A DNA stretch of 64,000 nucleotides from Pseudomonas svalbardensis (lineage in GTDB: Bacteria; Pseudomonadota; Gammaproteobacteria; Pseudomonadales; Pseudomonadaceae), in NCBI RefSeq assembly GCF_030053115.1, contig NZ_CP125619.1:2295001-2359000 (forward strand), read 5' to 3'. Made by a program: the position numbers and the translations under genes. The notes under the pieces were generated by a model. It was not told the origin of the DNA, did no database searches, and worked only from the letters and a program-made list of their open reading frames with translations. Below are positions 38,527-49,375 of this stretch, in pieces. Within the stretch, counting starts at the first letter, position 1. Every line of letters begins with the position of its first letter.

Positions 38527-38927
38527 AAAAAACACCTTTGCTCAACGCCGCGCTGTCGCGGCTGATCGCATCCCTGGGCCATGGCGACAGGGTGGTGATC
38601 GGCGACGCAGGTCTGCCGGTGCCGCCAGGCGTTGAACTGATCGACCTGGCCCTGACCCACGGTATCCCGGATTTCGTCAGCACTTTGAAGGTTGTGCTCA
38701 GCGAAATGCAGGTCGAGAGCCATGTATTGGCCCAGGAGATCCTGGACAAAAAGCCTTCGGCATTGGCGACGCTCGATGAGCTGAATGCCGAAGGTGCGCT
38801 GGGTCGGCGTGAGCTGCTCAGTCATGACCAATTCAAAGTCCTCAGCCGACAGGCACGGGCGATTGTTCGTACGGGTGAATGTCAGCCGTACTGCAACATC
38901 GTGCTGGTGGCAGGGGTTACGTTCTAA
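38523..38927 (+). CDS. rbsD: D-ribose pyranase
   Basis: A 134-residue RbsD/FucU-family pyranase that interconverts the pyranose and furanose forms of ribose so that RbsK can use it. The catalytic histidine is in [17 protein letters not shown] (about residue 20), and [18 protein letters not shown] and [17 protein letters not shown] complete the fold. Normal length. It is coupled to rbsK by an ATGA overlap. Confidence 0.94.
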   Translation: MKKTPLLNAALSRLIASLGHGDRVVIGDAGLPVPPGVELIDLALTHGIPDFVSTLKVVLSEMQVESHVLAQEILDKKPSALATLDELNAEGALGRRELLSHDQFKVLSRQARAIVRTGECQPYCNIVLVAGVTF

Positions 38928-38970
38928 CTCGCTGTTGTCTTTCTGCTGTCCCACGCACAAGGAGTGCGCT

Positions 38971-39999
38971 ATGCACCGCTATGCTCAGAAACTGCACCAC
39001 CTGCTCCGGAGTCTGCTGCTTTTGTCCCTGATTACCGCAACAAGCGCCCAAGCGGCGGAAAAGATCGACTTGATCATCGACACCGACCCGGGTGCCGATG
39101 ACGTGGTTGCCTTGCTGTTTGCCCTGGCATCGCCGCAAGAGCTGAACATTCGTGCGCTGACCACCGTCGCCGGCAATGTGCGTCTGGACAAGACTTCGCG
39201 TAATGCGCGGCTGGCCCGCGAGTGGGCAGGGCGCGAGGAGGTGCCGGTCTACGCGGGCGCTCCGAAGCCGCTGATGCGCACGCCGATCTATGCCGAGAAC
39301 ATCCATGGCAAGGAAGGCCTGTCGGGCGTCACCGTACACGAGCCGAAGAAAGGCCTGGCCCAGGGCAATGCGGTCAATTACCTGATCGACACCTTGAAAG
39401 CCGCCAAGCCCCATAGCATTACCATCGCCATGCTCGGTCCACAGACCAACCTGGCCCTGGCGCTGATCCAGGAACCTGAGATCGTTCAGGGCATCAAGGA
39501 GGTGGTGATCATGGGCGGGGCGCACTTCAACGGTGGCAACATTACCCCGGTGGCTGAGTTCAATCTGTTCGCCGACCCACAGGCTGCGGAAGTGGTATTG
39601 AAAAGTGGGGTGAAGCTGACCTACCTGCCGCTGGACGTGACCCACAAGATCCTCACCAGTGAAGCGCGTCTTAAGCAGATCGCAGCGATCAACAACAATG
39701 CCAGCAAGCTGGTGGGCGATATTCTCAATGAATACGTCAAAGGCGACATGGAACACTACGGCATTCCGGGTGGCCCGGTGCATGACGCAACCGTCATCGC
39801 CTACCTGCTCAAGCCTGAGTTGTTCAGCGGTCGTTCAGTCAACGTAGTCGTTGATAGCCGCGAAGGCCCGACGTTCGGCCAAACCATCGTCGACTGGTAT
39901 GACGGCCTGAAAGCGCCGAAGAACGCTTTCTGGGTAGAAAGCGGTGACGCCCAGGGCTTCTTTGACCTGCTGACCGAGCGTCTGGCTCGTCTGAAGTAA
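38971..39999 (+). CDS. Periplasmic nucleoside hydrolase
   Basis: A 342-residue inosine-uridine nucleoside hydrolase family protein. It has the calcium-binding DTDPGADD cluster near residue 32, a TTVAGNV segment, IVMGGA-like KEVVIMGGAHF, EFNLFADPQAAEVVL and HDATVIAYLL. An N-terminal signal peptide (LLRSLLLLSLITATSAQA-AE) sends it to the periplasm, where it would split nucleosides into base and ribose. The ribose would then enter through RbsABC. AAGGAG precedes ATG 38971, 43 bases after rbsD. Confidence 0.9.
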   Translation: MHRYAQKLHHLLRSLLLLSLITATSAQAAEKIDLIIDTDPGADDVVALLFALASPQELNIRALTTVAGNVRLDKTSRNARLAREWAGREEVPVYAGAPKPLMRTPIYAENIHGKEGLSGVTVHEPKKGLAQGNAVNYLIDTLKAAKPHSITIAMLGPQTNLALALIQEPEIVQGIKEVVIMGGAHFNGGNITPVAEFNLFADPQAAEVVLKSGVKLTYLPLDVTHKILTSEARLKQIAAINNNASKLVGDILNEYVKGDMEHYGIPGGPVHDATVIAYLLKPELFSGRSVNVVVDSREGPTFGQTIVDWYDGLKAPKNAFWVESGDAQGFFDLLTERLARLK

Positions 40000-40006
40000 G
40001 CCATAG

Positions 40007-40033
40007 ACCCGCAGGTGACAGCCTGCGGGTTTA
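40007..40033 (+). terminator. Terminator of the ribose operon
   Basis: A 9-bp stem ACCCGCAGG/CCTGCGGGT with a 6-base loop starts 7 bases after the nucleoside hydrolase stop. The T-run is short (TTTA). Confidence 0.65.
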
Positions 40034-40036
40034 CCT

Positions 40037-40243
40037 TCACTCGCTATCTATCAGGCCAATATAGTCGGTAGGGTACTTCTCGAATATCTGTGCGATGAAT
40101 ATCTGGGCAGCTTGCGTCCCCAGTTCCTTGACCAATAGATCGATACCAATGATTGCCAACTCTTCCGGGCTGCCCGGGCTGTAAGAGCTGTGGCCCTGTG
40201 GCCACTTGGCTTTGATGTCGGCGTCGATACTTACGGTGGTCAT
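40037..40243 (-). CDS. Small protein of unknown function
   Basis: A 68-residue reading frame starting at ATG 40243 (MTTVSIDADIKAKWPQGH...). It ends near the ribose-operon terminator and is convergent with that operon. The composition is normal for a soluble protein. The ribosome site is weak and I do not recognise the family. Confidence 0.5.
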   Translation of the reverse strand: MTTVSIDADIKAKWPQGHSSYSPGSPEELAIIGIDLLVKELGTQAAQIFIAQIFEKYPTDYIGLIDSE

Positions 40244-40375
40244 GATGGCGCTCGTGAAGTCGGGAAAGTCTGAGTGTCGAGTTAACCATTTTGCGCGGCT
40301 TTTGGCACTCCGACTTAGGCATGAGGGTAGGGCTATGCGACACTTGGTCTTTGACGAATTTTCAAGGACAGTGCT

Positions 40376-40681
40376 GTGCAGATCGATTTGAACACTCCTG
40401 ACGGCTTGACGCTTGAGGCGGTGCGTCAGCTGCTGGCCTCTGCCAGCGACGATGAACACACTCAATTGCGAGTTACCAAGGGCGGCATCGCCTACATTTC
40501 GTCAGGCGTTGTGGGTGGCACTGATATCAGCGGGCTGTTGTTTCGTCTGGAGACGTGGGCCAAGGGTTCCGGTTATGTCGGATGGGTCGCGGCCAGTGAC
40601 GAGGTCTGGGTCATGCAGATTTTCAATGCGCTGAAAGAGAACTGGCCGAATCCGCCGTTCGACTACATTGACGTCTATTGA
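40376..40681 (+). CDS. Small protein of unknown function
   Basis: A 101-residue protein starting at GTG 40376 behind AAGGA. It has an N-terminal LEAVRQLLAS helix, a glycine-rich middle (SSGVVGGTDISGLLFRLE) and an aromatic C-terminus (NWPNPPFDYIDVY). No signal peptide or membrane span. Unrecognised. It is divergent from the gene at 40037-40243. Confidence 0.6.
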   Translation: MQIDLNTPDGLTLEAVRQLLASASDDEHTQLRVTKGGIAYISSGVVGGTDISGLLFRLETWAKGSGYVGWVAASDEVWVMQIFNALKENWPNPPFDYIDVY

Positions 40682-40847
40682 ACGCTATTCATATTCAGTC
40701 ACGATTGAGTGGTAAACGGCAGAGCGATGCTCAGGCAAACTCGCCGCGTGTCCGAATAGAGGGCAGGGTGCTAGTACTCCCTGTGAAACCAAGCGCCAGA
40801 TTGGCGGTCGCACGATCTCAGCTCAACTATTGAAAAAAGGAGGCTTC

Positions 40848-41168
40848 ATGCCTTGGAAGCTCGCGTCATTGGGTACTTTGTTGGCCGTTGCCATGCTGGC
40901 CGGTTGCAGCACTACCTCCACCGAGTCGACAACAGATCCTGTCACGACGACTGACACGGGTCACAGCCGTTGTGAGGCAAAGGCTGCCGAATTCACCATT
41001 GGCAAAAAGGCTTCGCCTGAACTGCTGGAGCAGGCGCGTACTCGCGCAGGTGCGCAGAATGCACGGTTCCTCTTGCCCACCGACATGGTGACCCTGGAGT
41101 ACCGCTCCGATCGCCTGAATCTGAATACCGATGCCAATCGGGTCGTCACCCGCGTCAACTGCGGTTGA
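40848..41168 (+). CDS. I78-type peptidase inhibitor lipoprotein
   Basis: A 106-residue lipoprotein with lipobox MLAGC (C20), a Thr/Ser-rich linker, and a C-terminal domain like the I78 peptidase inhibitor family: FTIGKKASPELLEQARTRAG, the arginine-leucine core RFLLPTDMVTLEYRSDRLNL and the ending VTRVNCG with a disulfide cysteine. It may protect the envelope from proteases. AAGGAGG lies 5 bases before ATG 40848; an in-frame ATG 18 bases earlier is less well placed. Confidence 0.75.
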   Translation: MPWKLASLGTLLAVAMLAGCSTTSTESTTDPVTTTDTGHSRCEAKAAEFTIGKKASPELLEQARTRAGAQNARFLLPTDMVTLEYRSDRLNLNTDANRVVTRVNCG

Positions 41169-41194
41169 TCGCTTCGGGCTTTTGTTTCGCCCAT

Positions 41195-41226
41195 AAAAAA
41201 CCCCGTCACGTGGACGGGGTTTTTTT
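41195..41226. terminator. Bidirectional terminator between the I78 gene and the cold-shock gene
   Basis: AAAAAACCCCGTC, a 5-base loop and the exact complement form a stem with A- and T-runs at its ends, so it can stop transcription from both sides. Confidence 0.9.
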
Positions 41227-41240
41227 AGTGCGGCTGAAAA

Positions 41241-41453
41241 TTACTCAGCGCGGACTTGTGCAGCTTGCATACCCTTTTGGCCTTTCTCAGCCACGAAGGA
41301 AACGGTCTGGCCTTCTTTCAGGCTTTTGAAACCGTCGCTTTCGATAGCTTTGAAGTGTACGAACAGGTCGTCACCGCCACCTTGAGGAGTGATGAAGCCG
41401 AAGCCTTTTTCATCGTTGAACCATTTAACGGTGCCGGTTTGGCGATTAGACAT
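41241..41453 (-). CDS. CspA-family cold-shock protein
   Basis: A 70-residue cold-shock-domain protein that binds single-stranded RNA/DNA. RNP1 is KGFGFI and RNP2 is DLFVHF, on the usual five-strand barrel ([16 protein letters not shown] at the N-terminus). GGAG precedes the ATG at 41453. The upstream 290 bases (to 41745) are AT-rich, with several T and A runs, and probably hold the long leader typical of csp genes. Confidence 0.93.
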   Translation of the reverse strand: MSNRQTGTVKWFNDEKGFGFITPQGGGDDLFVHFKAIESDGFKSLKEGQTVSFVAEKGQKGMQAAQVRAE

Positions 41454-41745
41454 GGTGTATCTCCAAGAAACATATATTTTCAGTAGTGCTGTGCTGCTCA
41501 GGCCAACTGGGCACACTGGGGTATCATAGTCGAAATGTTCGCTTTGGGAGCCCCCCGGACGTGCCGTTTGCCCTGCAGTCGCGTTTCGTTTGCTGCTTTG
41601 TTTGGCTGCAAGCCCCGTTTTAAAAGGCTTTCAGCCAAAAATAAAGACAATAAAAAAACCTGTAAAACCTGAGTAAATTGTACAAAAAAGCAGTTTTCAG
41701 AGGCTTTTTGCTGTCGTTGCAGGCTCAAAAAGCGTTCGATCGGGC

Positions 41746-42048
41746 TTATTTTTTCGCCTTGTTATCGGCTTTGCAGGACGAGATTTGGGTGAGTGCTTTT
41801 TGTTTCAGGGCATCACTGGCGGTGTTGTCCATCAGGGACTGGATGTCTTTGGCAGGGTACGATTTGATGGCATCGGCGCCGCAAGCGCAGTGAGCCTTCG
41901 CTGCTGCAGCACCAATCTGCGGAGTGGCCGCTTCTGTGCACTGAGCCATGTATTTCTCGCGCTCGCCTTTTGGCCAATCGGCGTGGGCGGCCAGTGGCAG
42001 CAGCAGAACGATGGGGGCGACTACTGCGAACAAACGATTCAGACGCAT
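41746..42048 (-). CDS. Small secreted protein of unknown function
   Basis: A 100-residue protein with a clear signal peptide (LFAVVAPIVLLLPLAAHA-DW). The mature part has four cysteines (AQC, CACG, SSC) and is rich in alanine and lysine. It is probably periplasmic with one or two disulfides. I start at ATG 42048, with AAGGAG 9 bases upstream. The family is not recognised. Confidence 0.65.
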   Translation of the reverse strand: MRLNRLFAVVAPIVLLLPLAAHADWPKGEREKYMAQCTEAATPQIGAAAAKAHCACGADAIKSYPAKDIQSLMDNTASDALKQKALTQISSCKADNKAKK

Positions 42049-42422
42049 GCTGAGATGCTCCTTGTGGGTCAATGTCTAGTTATCTGAGGGGTAAAGCGGG
42101 GTTCAAGTTCAGCACTCTGGCATAAAAATGCCTGATTTGCCCCAAGGCAAAACCTCGGTGCATCGACGACCGTTCATCTGTGCTAGCATGCCTCGCTCGG
42201 GCGTTTGCAGGCTCCGGATGACCTTCAGTCCCGGTTGCGGCAAATGTGCGAATAACCCTGATTTGAATCCCAGTCACTCTGGTTCGGTTTTCCGGTTGGC
42301 CGCAAGGCTCCTGCCGCTGTAAGGCAGGCGTTCGTCATTGAATGGCCTGGATCGGATCTTGTACTGGCTCATCCCAACCCACGTGACCTTTGGTAGGGGT
42401 CACCACTAGGAGAGGAGGCGCC
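42049..42422 (+). other. Upstream region of thrS
   Basis: This 374-base gap has no gene I can support. Just before thrS, GTGACC (42383-42388) and GGTCAC (42398-42403) form a hairpin with a 9-base loop. It could be a tRNA-Thr-like operator, as thrS mRNAs in enterobacteria are controlled by their own product, but this is only suggestive. Confidence 0.4.
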
Positions 42423-44345
42423 ATGCCAACTATTACTCTTCCCGACGGCAGTCAACGTTCATTCGATCACCCGGTATCCGTAGCCGAGGTCGCCGCATCC
42501 ATTGGTGCAGGTCTGGCCAAAGCCACCGTGGCCGGCAAGGTCGATGGCAAGCTGGTCGATGCCAGCGACATCATCAGCAGCGACGCTACGCTGCAAATCA
42601 TTACGCCAAAGGATGAAGAGGGGCTGGAGATTATTCGCCACTCTTGCGCCCACCTGGTTGGCCATGCGGTCAAGCAGCTTTACCCGGCGGCCAAGATGGT
42701 CATCGGTCCGGTCATCGACGAAGGCTTCTATTACGACATCGCCTTCGAACGTCCTTTCACTCCGGACGACCTGGCCGCCATCGAACAGCGCATGCAGCAG
42801 CTGATCGAAAAAGATTACGACGTGATCAAGAAAGTCACTCCGCGCGCCGAAGTGATCGAAGTGTTCAAGGCTCGCGGCGAAGACTACAAATTGCGCCTGG
42901 TCGAGGACATGCCGAACGAACAGGCCATGGGTCTGTACTATCACGAAGAATACGTCGACATGTGCCGCGGTCCGCACGTGCCGAACACGCGCTTCCTGAA
43001 ATCCTTCAAGCTGACCAAGTTGTCCGGCGCCTACTGGCGTGGCGATGCCAAGAACGAGCAATTGCAGCGCGTTTACGGCACGGCGTGGGCAGACAAGAAG
43101 CAGCTGGCGGCTTACATCCAGCGCATCGAAGAAGCTGAGAAGCGCGATCACCGCAAGATCGGCAAGCGTCTGGGCCTGTTCCACACCCAGGAAGAGTCGC
43201 CGGGCATGGTGTTCTGGCACCCGAACGGCTGGACTCTGTATCAGGTGCTCGAGCAGTACATGCGCAAGGTTCAGCGCGACAACGGCTATCTGGAGATCAA
43301 GACTCCGCAGGTCGTTGACCGCAGTCTCTGGGAGAAATCCGGGCACTGGGCCAACTACGCCGACAACATGTTCACCACGCAGTCGGAAAACCGCGACTAC
43401 GCGATCAAGCCGATGAACTGCCCTTGCCACGTGCAGGTGTTCAACCAGGGCCTGAAAAGCTACCGTGAGTTGCCAATGCGCTTGGCCGAATTCGGTGCTT
43501 GCCACCGTAACGAGCCATCGGGTGCGCTGCATGGCATCATGCGTGTGCGTGCGTTCACTCAGGACGACGCCCACATCTTCTGCACTGAAGAGCAGATGCA
43601 GGCCGAATCCGCTGCGTTCATCAAGCTGACCATGGACGTTTATGCCGACTTCGGCTTCAAAGACGTCGAGATGAAGCTGTCCACTCGTCCGGAAAAACGC
43701 GTCGGTTCCGACGAGCTGTGGGATCGCGCCGAAGCGGCCCTGGCTGCAGCCCTTGATAGCGCTGGCCTGCCGTACGATCTGCAGCCGGGCGAGGGTGCGT
43801 TCTACGGTCCGAAGATCGAGTTCTCGCTGAAAGATTGCCTTGGCCGCGTCTGGCAGTGTGGTACCCTTCAGCTCGATTTTAACCTGCCTGTCCGTCTGGG
43901 AGCCGAATACGTCTCTGAAGACAACAGTCGCAAGCACCCGGTGATGTTGCACCGGGCGATCCTCGGTTCCTTCGAACGTTTTGTCGGAATCCTGATCGAG
44001 CACTACGAGGGTGCATTCCCCGCGTGGCTGGCTCCGACCCAGGCAGTGATCATGAACATCACAGATAAACAGGCCGATTTTGCTGCTGAGGTTGAAAAAA
44101 CTCTCAATGAAAGCGGATTTCGTGCCAAGTCTGACTTGAGAAATGAAAAGATCGGCTTTAAAATCCGCGAGCATACTTTGCTCAAGGTTCCTTATCTCTT
44201 GGTTATTGGAGATCGGGAAGTCGAGATGCAGACTGTCGCTGTGCGTACTCGTGAAGGTGCTGACCTGGGCTCGATGCCCGTCGCCCAGTTCGCTGAGTTT
44301 CTCGCGCAAGCGGTTTCCCGGCGTGGTCGCCCAGATTCGGAGTAA
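42423..44345 (+). CDS. thrS: Threonyl-tRNA synthetase
   Basis: A 640-residue class II synthetase. The N-terminal TGS domain ([22 protein letters not shown]) is followed by the editing domain with the [16 protein letters not shown] and [14 protein letters not shown] metal/editing segments, then the catalytic core with [10 protein letters not shown] (zinc cysteine), motif 2 [19 protein letters not shown] and motif 3 [21 protein letters not shown], and the anticodon-binding domain. GGAGG precedes ATG 42423. Its stop codon overlaps the infC start by one base. Confidence 0.97.
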   Translation: MPTITLPDGSQRSFDHPVSVAEVAASIGAGLAKATVAGKVDGKLVDASDIISSDATLQIITPKDEEGLEIIRHSCAHLVGHAVKQLYPAAKMVIGPVIDEGFYYDIAFERPFTPDDLAAIEQRMQQLIEKDYDVIKKVTPRAEVIEVFKARGEDYKLRLVEDMPNEQAMGLYYHEEYVDMCRGPHVPNTRFLKSFKLTKLSGAYWRGDAKNEQLQRVYGTAWADKKQLAAYIQRIEEAEKRDHRKIGKRLGLFHTQEESPGMVFWHPNGWTLYQVLEQYMRKVQRDNGYLEIKTPQVVDRSLWEKSGHWANYADNMFTTQSENRDYAIKPMNCPCHVQVFNQGLKSYRELPMRLAEFGACHRNEPSGALHGIMRVRAFTQDDAHIFCTEEQMQAESAAFIKLTMDVYADFGFKDVEMKLSTRPEKRVGSDELWDRAEAALAAALDSAGLPYDLQPGEGAFYGPKIEFSLKDCLGRVWQCGTLQLDFNLPVRLGAEYVSEDNSRKHPVMLHRAILGSFERFVGILIEHYEGAFPAWLAPTQAVIMNITDKQADFAAEVEKTLNESGFRAKSDLRNEKIGFKIREHTLLKVPYLLVIGDREVEMQTVAVRTREGADLGSMPVAQFAEFLAQAVSRRGRPDSE

Positions 44346-44896
44346 TTACTATTAAGCGTGAAATGAGACAAGATAAACGAGCTGCACCGAAAGCCCCGAT
44401 CAACGAGAATATCTCGGCACGCGAGGTTCGGTTAATTGGGGCTGAAGGTGAACAGCTTGGGATTGTGTCAATTGAAGACGCGCTTCTTAAGGCTGAAGAG
44501 GCCAAACTGGATCTGGTGGAAATTTCCGCCGATGCAGTACCCCCTGTTTGCAAACTGATGGACTACGGCAAATCGATCTTCGAGAAGAAGAAGCAGGTTG
44601 CCGCGGCCAAGAAAAACCAGAAGCAGATTCAGGTTAAAGAAATCAAGTTTCGTCCAGGGACGGAGGAAGGGGATTACCAGGTAAAACTGCGCAACCTGGT
44701 ACGTTTCCTGAGTGATGGGGACAGGGCCAAGGTATCCTTGCGATTCCGCGGCCGTGAGATGGCCCACCAGGAGCTGGGGATGGAACTCCTCAAGCGAGTT
44801 GAAGGTGACTTGCTCGAGTACGGTTCGGTCGAACAGCATCCTAAGATGGAAGGACGCCAGCTGATCATGGTCATCGCCCCGAAAAAGAAGAAATAA
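44345..44896 (+). CDS. infC: Translation initiation factor IF-3 (AUU start)
   Basis: A 183-residue IF-3 that binds the 30S subunit and checks the start codon. The N-domain includes [21 protein letters not shown], then the lysine-rich linker and the C-domain ([27 protein letters not shown]). The true start is the ATT at 44345, giving (M)[13 protein letters not shown]. This matches the family N-terminus and the well-known AUU autoregulation, in which IF-3 represses its own non-AUG start. The ATG at 44363 would drop six conserved residues. Confidence 0.95.
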   Translation: MTIKREMRQDKRAAPKAPINENISAREVRLIGAEGEQLGIVSIEDALLKAEEAKLDLVEISADAVPPVCKLMDYGKSIFEKKKQVAAAKKNQKQIQVKEIKFRPGTEEGDYQVKLRNLVRFLSDGDRAKVSLRFRGREMAHQELGMELLKRVEGDLLEYGSVEQHPKMEGRQLIMVIAPKKKK

Positions 44897-44956
44897 TCAA
44901 TAGGGCACGGCAGGCCTTCTGATTATGTTTATCAACTGAATGCGGAGTATCCGAAC

Positions 44957-45151
44957 ATGCCAAAAATGAAAACTAAAAGTGGTGCTGCTAAGCGGTTTCT
45001 GAAAACTGCTAACGGTATCAAGCACAAGCACGCTTTCAAGAGCCACATCCTGACTAAAATGTCGACCAAGCGTAAGCGTCAACTGCGCGGTAGCAGCTTG
45101 CTGGCACCGTGTGACGTGGCAAAAGTCGAGCGCATGCTGCGCCTTCGTTAA
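44957..45151 (+). CDS. rpmI: 50S ribosomal protein L35
   Basis: A 64-residue basic protein, [20 protein letters not shown] at the start and [16 protein letters not shown] at the end, the classic L35. It sits between infC and rplT and is co-regulated with them, probably through L20 repression of the message. Confidence 0.97.
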   Translation: MPKMKTKSGAAKRFLKTANGIKHKHAFKSHILTKMSTKRKRQLRGSSLLAPCDVAKVERMLRLR

Positions 45152-45178
45152 TTTAGTCAAGAATAGAGGAAGTAACTC

Positions 45179-45535
45179 ATGGCTCGTGTAAAGCGTGGCG
45201 TCATTGCCCGTAAACGTCACAAAAAAATTCTGAAACTTGCTAAAGGCTACTACGGCGCTCGCTCGCGCGTATTCCGTGTTGCCAAGCAAGCGGTAATCAA
45301 GGCAGGCCAATACGCCTACCGTGACCGTCGTCAGAAAAAACGTCAGTTCCGCGCTCTGTGGATCGCTCGTATCAACGCTGGTGCACGTATCAACGGTCTG
45401 TCCTACAGCCGTTTCATCGCCGGCCTGAAAAAAGCGTCCATCGAGATCGACCGTAAGGTTCTGGCTGATCTGGCAGTGAACGAAAAAGCGGCGTTTGCTG
45501 CGATTGTCGAGAAAGCTAAAGCCACCTTGGCTTAA
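45179..45535 (+). CDS. rplT: 50S ribosomal protein L20
   Basis: A 118-residue protein, [20 protein letters not shown] at the start, with the [20 protein letters not shown] and [20 protein letters not shown] segments. L20 is needed early in 50S assembly and represses rpmI-rplT translation in E. coli. GAGGAAG precedes the ATG. Confidence 0.97.
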   Translation: MARVKRGVIARKRHKKILKLAKGYYGARSRVFRVAKQAVIKAGQYAYRDRRQKKRQFRALWIARINAGARINGLSYSRFIAGLKKASIEIDRKVLADLAVNEKAAFAAIVEKAKATLA

Positions 45536-45590
45536 GTACCCCCGACAGTCACCCGGCCTCACCTCTGTGGGGTCAGGTGTTAAACGTCAT

Positions 45591-46661
<1,071 letters not shown>

Positions 46662-46687
46662 TCGTAACGAATTCTTAGGAGAGCAGG

Positions 46688-49069
46688 ATGAAATTCAGTG
46701 AACAATGGCTGCGTGGCTGGGTAAGCCCGCAGGTAAGTCGTGACGAGCTGGTTGCTCGTCTGTCGATGGCCGGTCTTGAGGTCGATAGCGTTACGCTGGC
46801 CGCCGGCGAATTCACCGGTGTGGTGGTGGGCGAGGTGCTGAGCACCGAACAGCACCCGGACGCCGACAAGTTGCGCGTTTGCCAGGTCAGCAATGGCTCG
46901 GAGACCTTCCAGGTCGTTTGCGGTGCGCCTAACGTCCGCCCGGGCCTGAAGATCCCGTTCGCCATGATCGGTGCCGAACTGCCGGGCGACTTCAAGATCA
47001 AGAAAGCCAAGCTGCGTGGCGTTGAGTCCAACGGCATGCTGTGCTCGCAAGCCGAGCTGCAAGTCGGCGAAGGTAACGATGGCCTGATGGAATTGCCGGC
47101 CGATGCGCCGGTTGGTCAGGACATTCGTGAATACCTGAGTCTGGACGACGCGAGCATCGAGGTCGACCTGACCCCGAACCGCGGCGACTGCCTGTCTCTG
47201 GCCGGCCTGGCCCGTGAAGTCGGCGCGTTGTACGCTGCTGAAGTCACCCGTCCGGTGGTTGCTGTTGTGCCAGCCGTGCACGATGAAGTGCGTTCGGTTG
47301 AAGTTCTGGCGCCGGCTGCTTGCCCGCGTTACTTGGGTCGTGTGATCCGTAACGTTGACCTGTCCAAGCCGACGCCACTGTGGATGGTTGAGCGCTTGCG
47401 TCGTGGCGACGTGCGCAGCATCGACGCTGCCGTCGACATCACCAACTATGTGATGCTGGAGCTGGGACAACCACTGCATGCATTTGATCTCGCCGAAATC
47501 AATGGTGGCATCCGCGTGCGCATGGCTGAAGAAGGCGAGAAGCTGGTACTGCTCGACGGTCAGGAAGTCAGCCTGCGTAGCGATACGCTGGTGATTGCCG
47601 ACCATACCCGCGCCTTGGCAATCGCCGGCGTCATGGGTGGCGAGCACAGTGGCGTCAACACCGCGACCACTCGTGATATTTTCCTGGAAAGCGCGTTTTT
47701 CGATCAGATTGCTGTCGCTGGCAAGGCCCGTTCCTATGGCCTGCACACCGACGCCTCGCACCGCTACGAGCGTGGCGTGGACTGGCAGTTGGCTCGTGAA
47801 GCGATGGAGCGCGCCACCGGCCTGCTGCTGGAAATCACTGGCGGCGAAGCTGGTCCGATCATCGAAACCGTCAGCGAGCAGCACCTGCCGTCGATTGCGC
47901 CAGTTACTCTGCGTGCGCAACGCATCACTCAGATGCTGGGTATGGAAATGGATTCGGCCGAAGTCGAGCAACTGCTCAGCGGCTTGGGTCTGGTGATTTC
48001 TGCCGATGGGGCAGGGCAGTGGCGCGTTGAAGTTCCAAGCCATCGCTTCGACATCAGCCTGGAAGTCGATCTGATCGAAGAACTGGCTCGTCTGTATGGT
48101 TACAACCGTCTGCCGGTTCGCTACCCGCAAGCTCGTCTGGCGCCGCAAGCCAAGGCTGAAGCGCGTAGTGATCTACCAGAGCTGCGCCGTCTGCTGGTGG
48201 CTCGTGGTTACCAGGAAGCGATCACTTACAGCTTCATCGATCCGAAACAGTTCGAGTTGTTTAATCCGGGTGTCGAGCCGCTCCTGCTGGCCAACCCGAT
48301 CTCGAACGACATGGCGGCCATGCGCTCGTCCTTGTGGCCGGGTTTGGTGAAGGCGCTCCAGCACAACCTGAACCGTCAGCAGGATCGCGTTCGTTTGTTC
48401 GAAAGCGGCCTGCGTTTTGTCGGTCAGCTGGAAGATCTGAAGCAAGAGCCGATGCTGGCGGGTGTTGTTTGCGGTAGCCGCCTGCCGGAAGGCTGGGCGC
48501 AAGGTCGCGATGTCGTGGACTTCTTCGACATCAAAGCCGACGTAGAAGCGGTGCTGGGCTTTGCCGGCGCACTGGATTCGTTCACTTTCGTACCGGGCAA
48601 ACACCCTGCGTTGCACCCGGGTCAAACCGCACGCATCGAACGTGAAGGTCGCTTGGTCGGTTTCGTCGGCGCTATTCACCCTGAATTGTCGAAAACCCTC
48701 GGTCTCGACCGTCCGGTCTTCGTTTTCGAGCTGGTTCTGGCCGAAGTGGCATTGGGTAAAATGCCTAAATTCCAGGAGTTATCGCGTTTTCCTGAAGTGC
48801 GACGTGACCTTGCGTTGATTGCCGAAAAAGACGTCGCCGCCAGCGCCGTACTGGACGTAATCCGTGAAAATGCAGGGGAATGGCTGACGGACCTCAGGCT
48901 ATTTGACGTGTATCAGGGTAAAGGCATTGATCCTGATAGAAAAAGCCTTGCAGTTGGCTTGACCTGGCAGCATCCATCGCGCACTCTTAATGACGATGAG
49001 GTGAATAACACGACGCAAAATATCCTCACCTCGCTCGAACAAAGGTTGAACGCCACGTTAAGGAAGTGA
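46688..49069 (+). CDS. pheT: Phenylalanyl-tRNA synthetase beta subunit
   Basis: A 793-residue beta subunit of the usual bacterial architecture: a tRNA-binding EMAP-like domain (about residues 40-150, GVESNGMLCS), B3/B4 editing domain (HAFDLAEINGGIRVRMA), B5 domain, core, and C-terminal ferredoxin-fold anticodon domain (FPEVRRDLALIAEKDV). It edits mischarged Tyr-tRNA(Phe). AGGAGAG precedes ATG 46688. ihfA starts 3 bases after its stop. Confidence 0.97.
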   Translation: MKFSEQWLRGWVSPQVSRDELVARLSMAGLEVDSVTLAAGEFTGVVVGEVLSTEQHPDADKLRVCQVSNGSETFQVVCGAPNVRPGLKIPFAMIGAELPGDFKIKKAKLRGVESNGMLCSQAELQVGEGNDGLMELPADAPVGQDIREYLSLDDASIEVDLTPNRGDCLSLAGLAREVGALYAAEVTRPVVAVVPAVHDEVRSVEVLAPAACPRYLGRVIRNVDLSKPTPLWMVERLRRGDVRSIDAAVDITNYVMLELGQPLHAFDLAEINGGIRVRMAEEGEKLVLLDGQEVSLRSDTLVIADHTRALAIAGVMGGEHSGVNTATTRDIFLESAFFDQIAVAGKARSYGLHTDASHRYERGVDWQLAREAMERATGLLLEITGGEAGPIIETVSEQHLPSIAPVTLRAQRITQMLGMEMDSAEVEQLLSGLGLVISADGAGQWRVEVPSHRFDISLEVDLIEELARLYGYNRLPVRYPQARLAPQAKAEARSDLPELRRLLVARGYQEAITYSFIDPKQFELFNPGVEPLLLANPISNDMAAMRSSLWPGLVKALQHNLNRQQDRVRLFESGLRFVGQLEDLKQEPMLAGVVCGSRLPEGWAQGRDVVDFFDIKADVEAVLGFAGALDSFTFVPGKHPALHPGQTARIEREGRLVGFVGAIHPELSKTLGLDRPVFVFELVLAEVALGKMPKFQELSRFPEVRRDLALIAEKDVAASAVLDVIRENAGEWLTDLRLFDVYQGKGIDPDRKSLAVGLTWQHPSRTLNDDEVNNTTQNILTSLEQRLNATLRK

Positions 49070-49072
49070 CGT

Positions 49073-49375
49073 ATGGGGGCTTTGACGAAAGCTGAGATGG
49101 CGGAACGTCTGTATGAAGAGCTGGGCCTGAATAAACGGGAAGCCAAGGAATTGGTCGAACTGTTTTTTGAAGAAATCAGGCACGCTCTTGAAGACAACGA
49201 ACAAGTCAAATTGTCCGGTTTCGGCAATTTCGACCTTCGGGACAAACGCCAGCGGCCTGGCCGCAATCCGAAAACGGGTGAAGAAATCCCGATCACGGCT
49301 CGCCGTGTGGTCACCTTTCGTCCAGGGCAGAAGTTGAAGGCCCGAGTTGAGGCTTATGCTGGAACCAAGTCATAA
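49073..49375 (+). CDS. ihfA: Integration host factor alpha subunit
   Basis: A 100-residue HU/IHF-family DNA-bending protein: [20 protein letters not shown] at the N-terminus, [20 protein letters not shown] in the middle, and the DNA-intercalating arm [20 protein letters not shown]. It acts with IhfB. It is linked to pheT as in most proteobacteria and overlaps the MerR gene by 20 bases. Confidence 0.96.
   Translation: MGALTKAEMAERLYEELGLNKREAKELVELFFEEIRHALEDNEQVKLSGFGNFDLRDKRQRPGRNPKTGEEIPITARRVVTFRPGQKLKARVEAYAGTKS

Noticed and set aside
42459..44309. A 616-codon open frame antisense to thrS
   Set aside because: thrS is unmistakable on the plus strand and the antisense frame has no ribosome site or family features.
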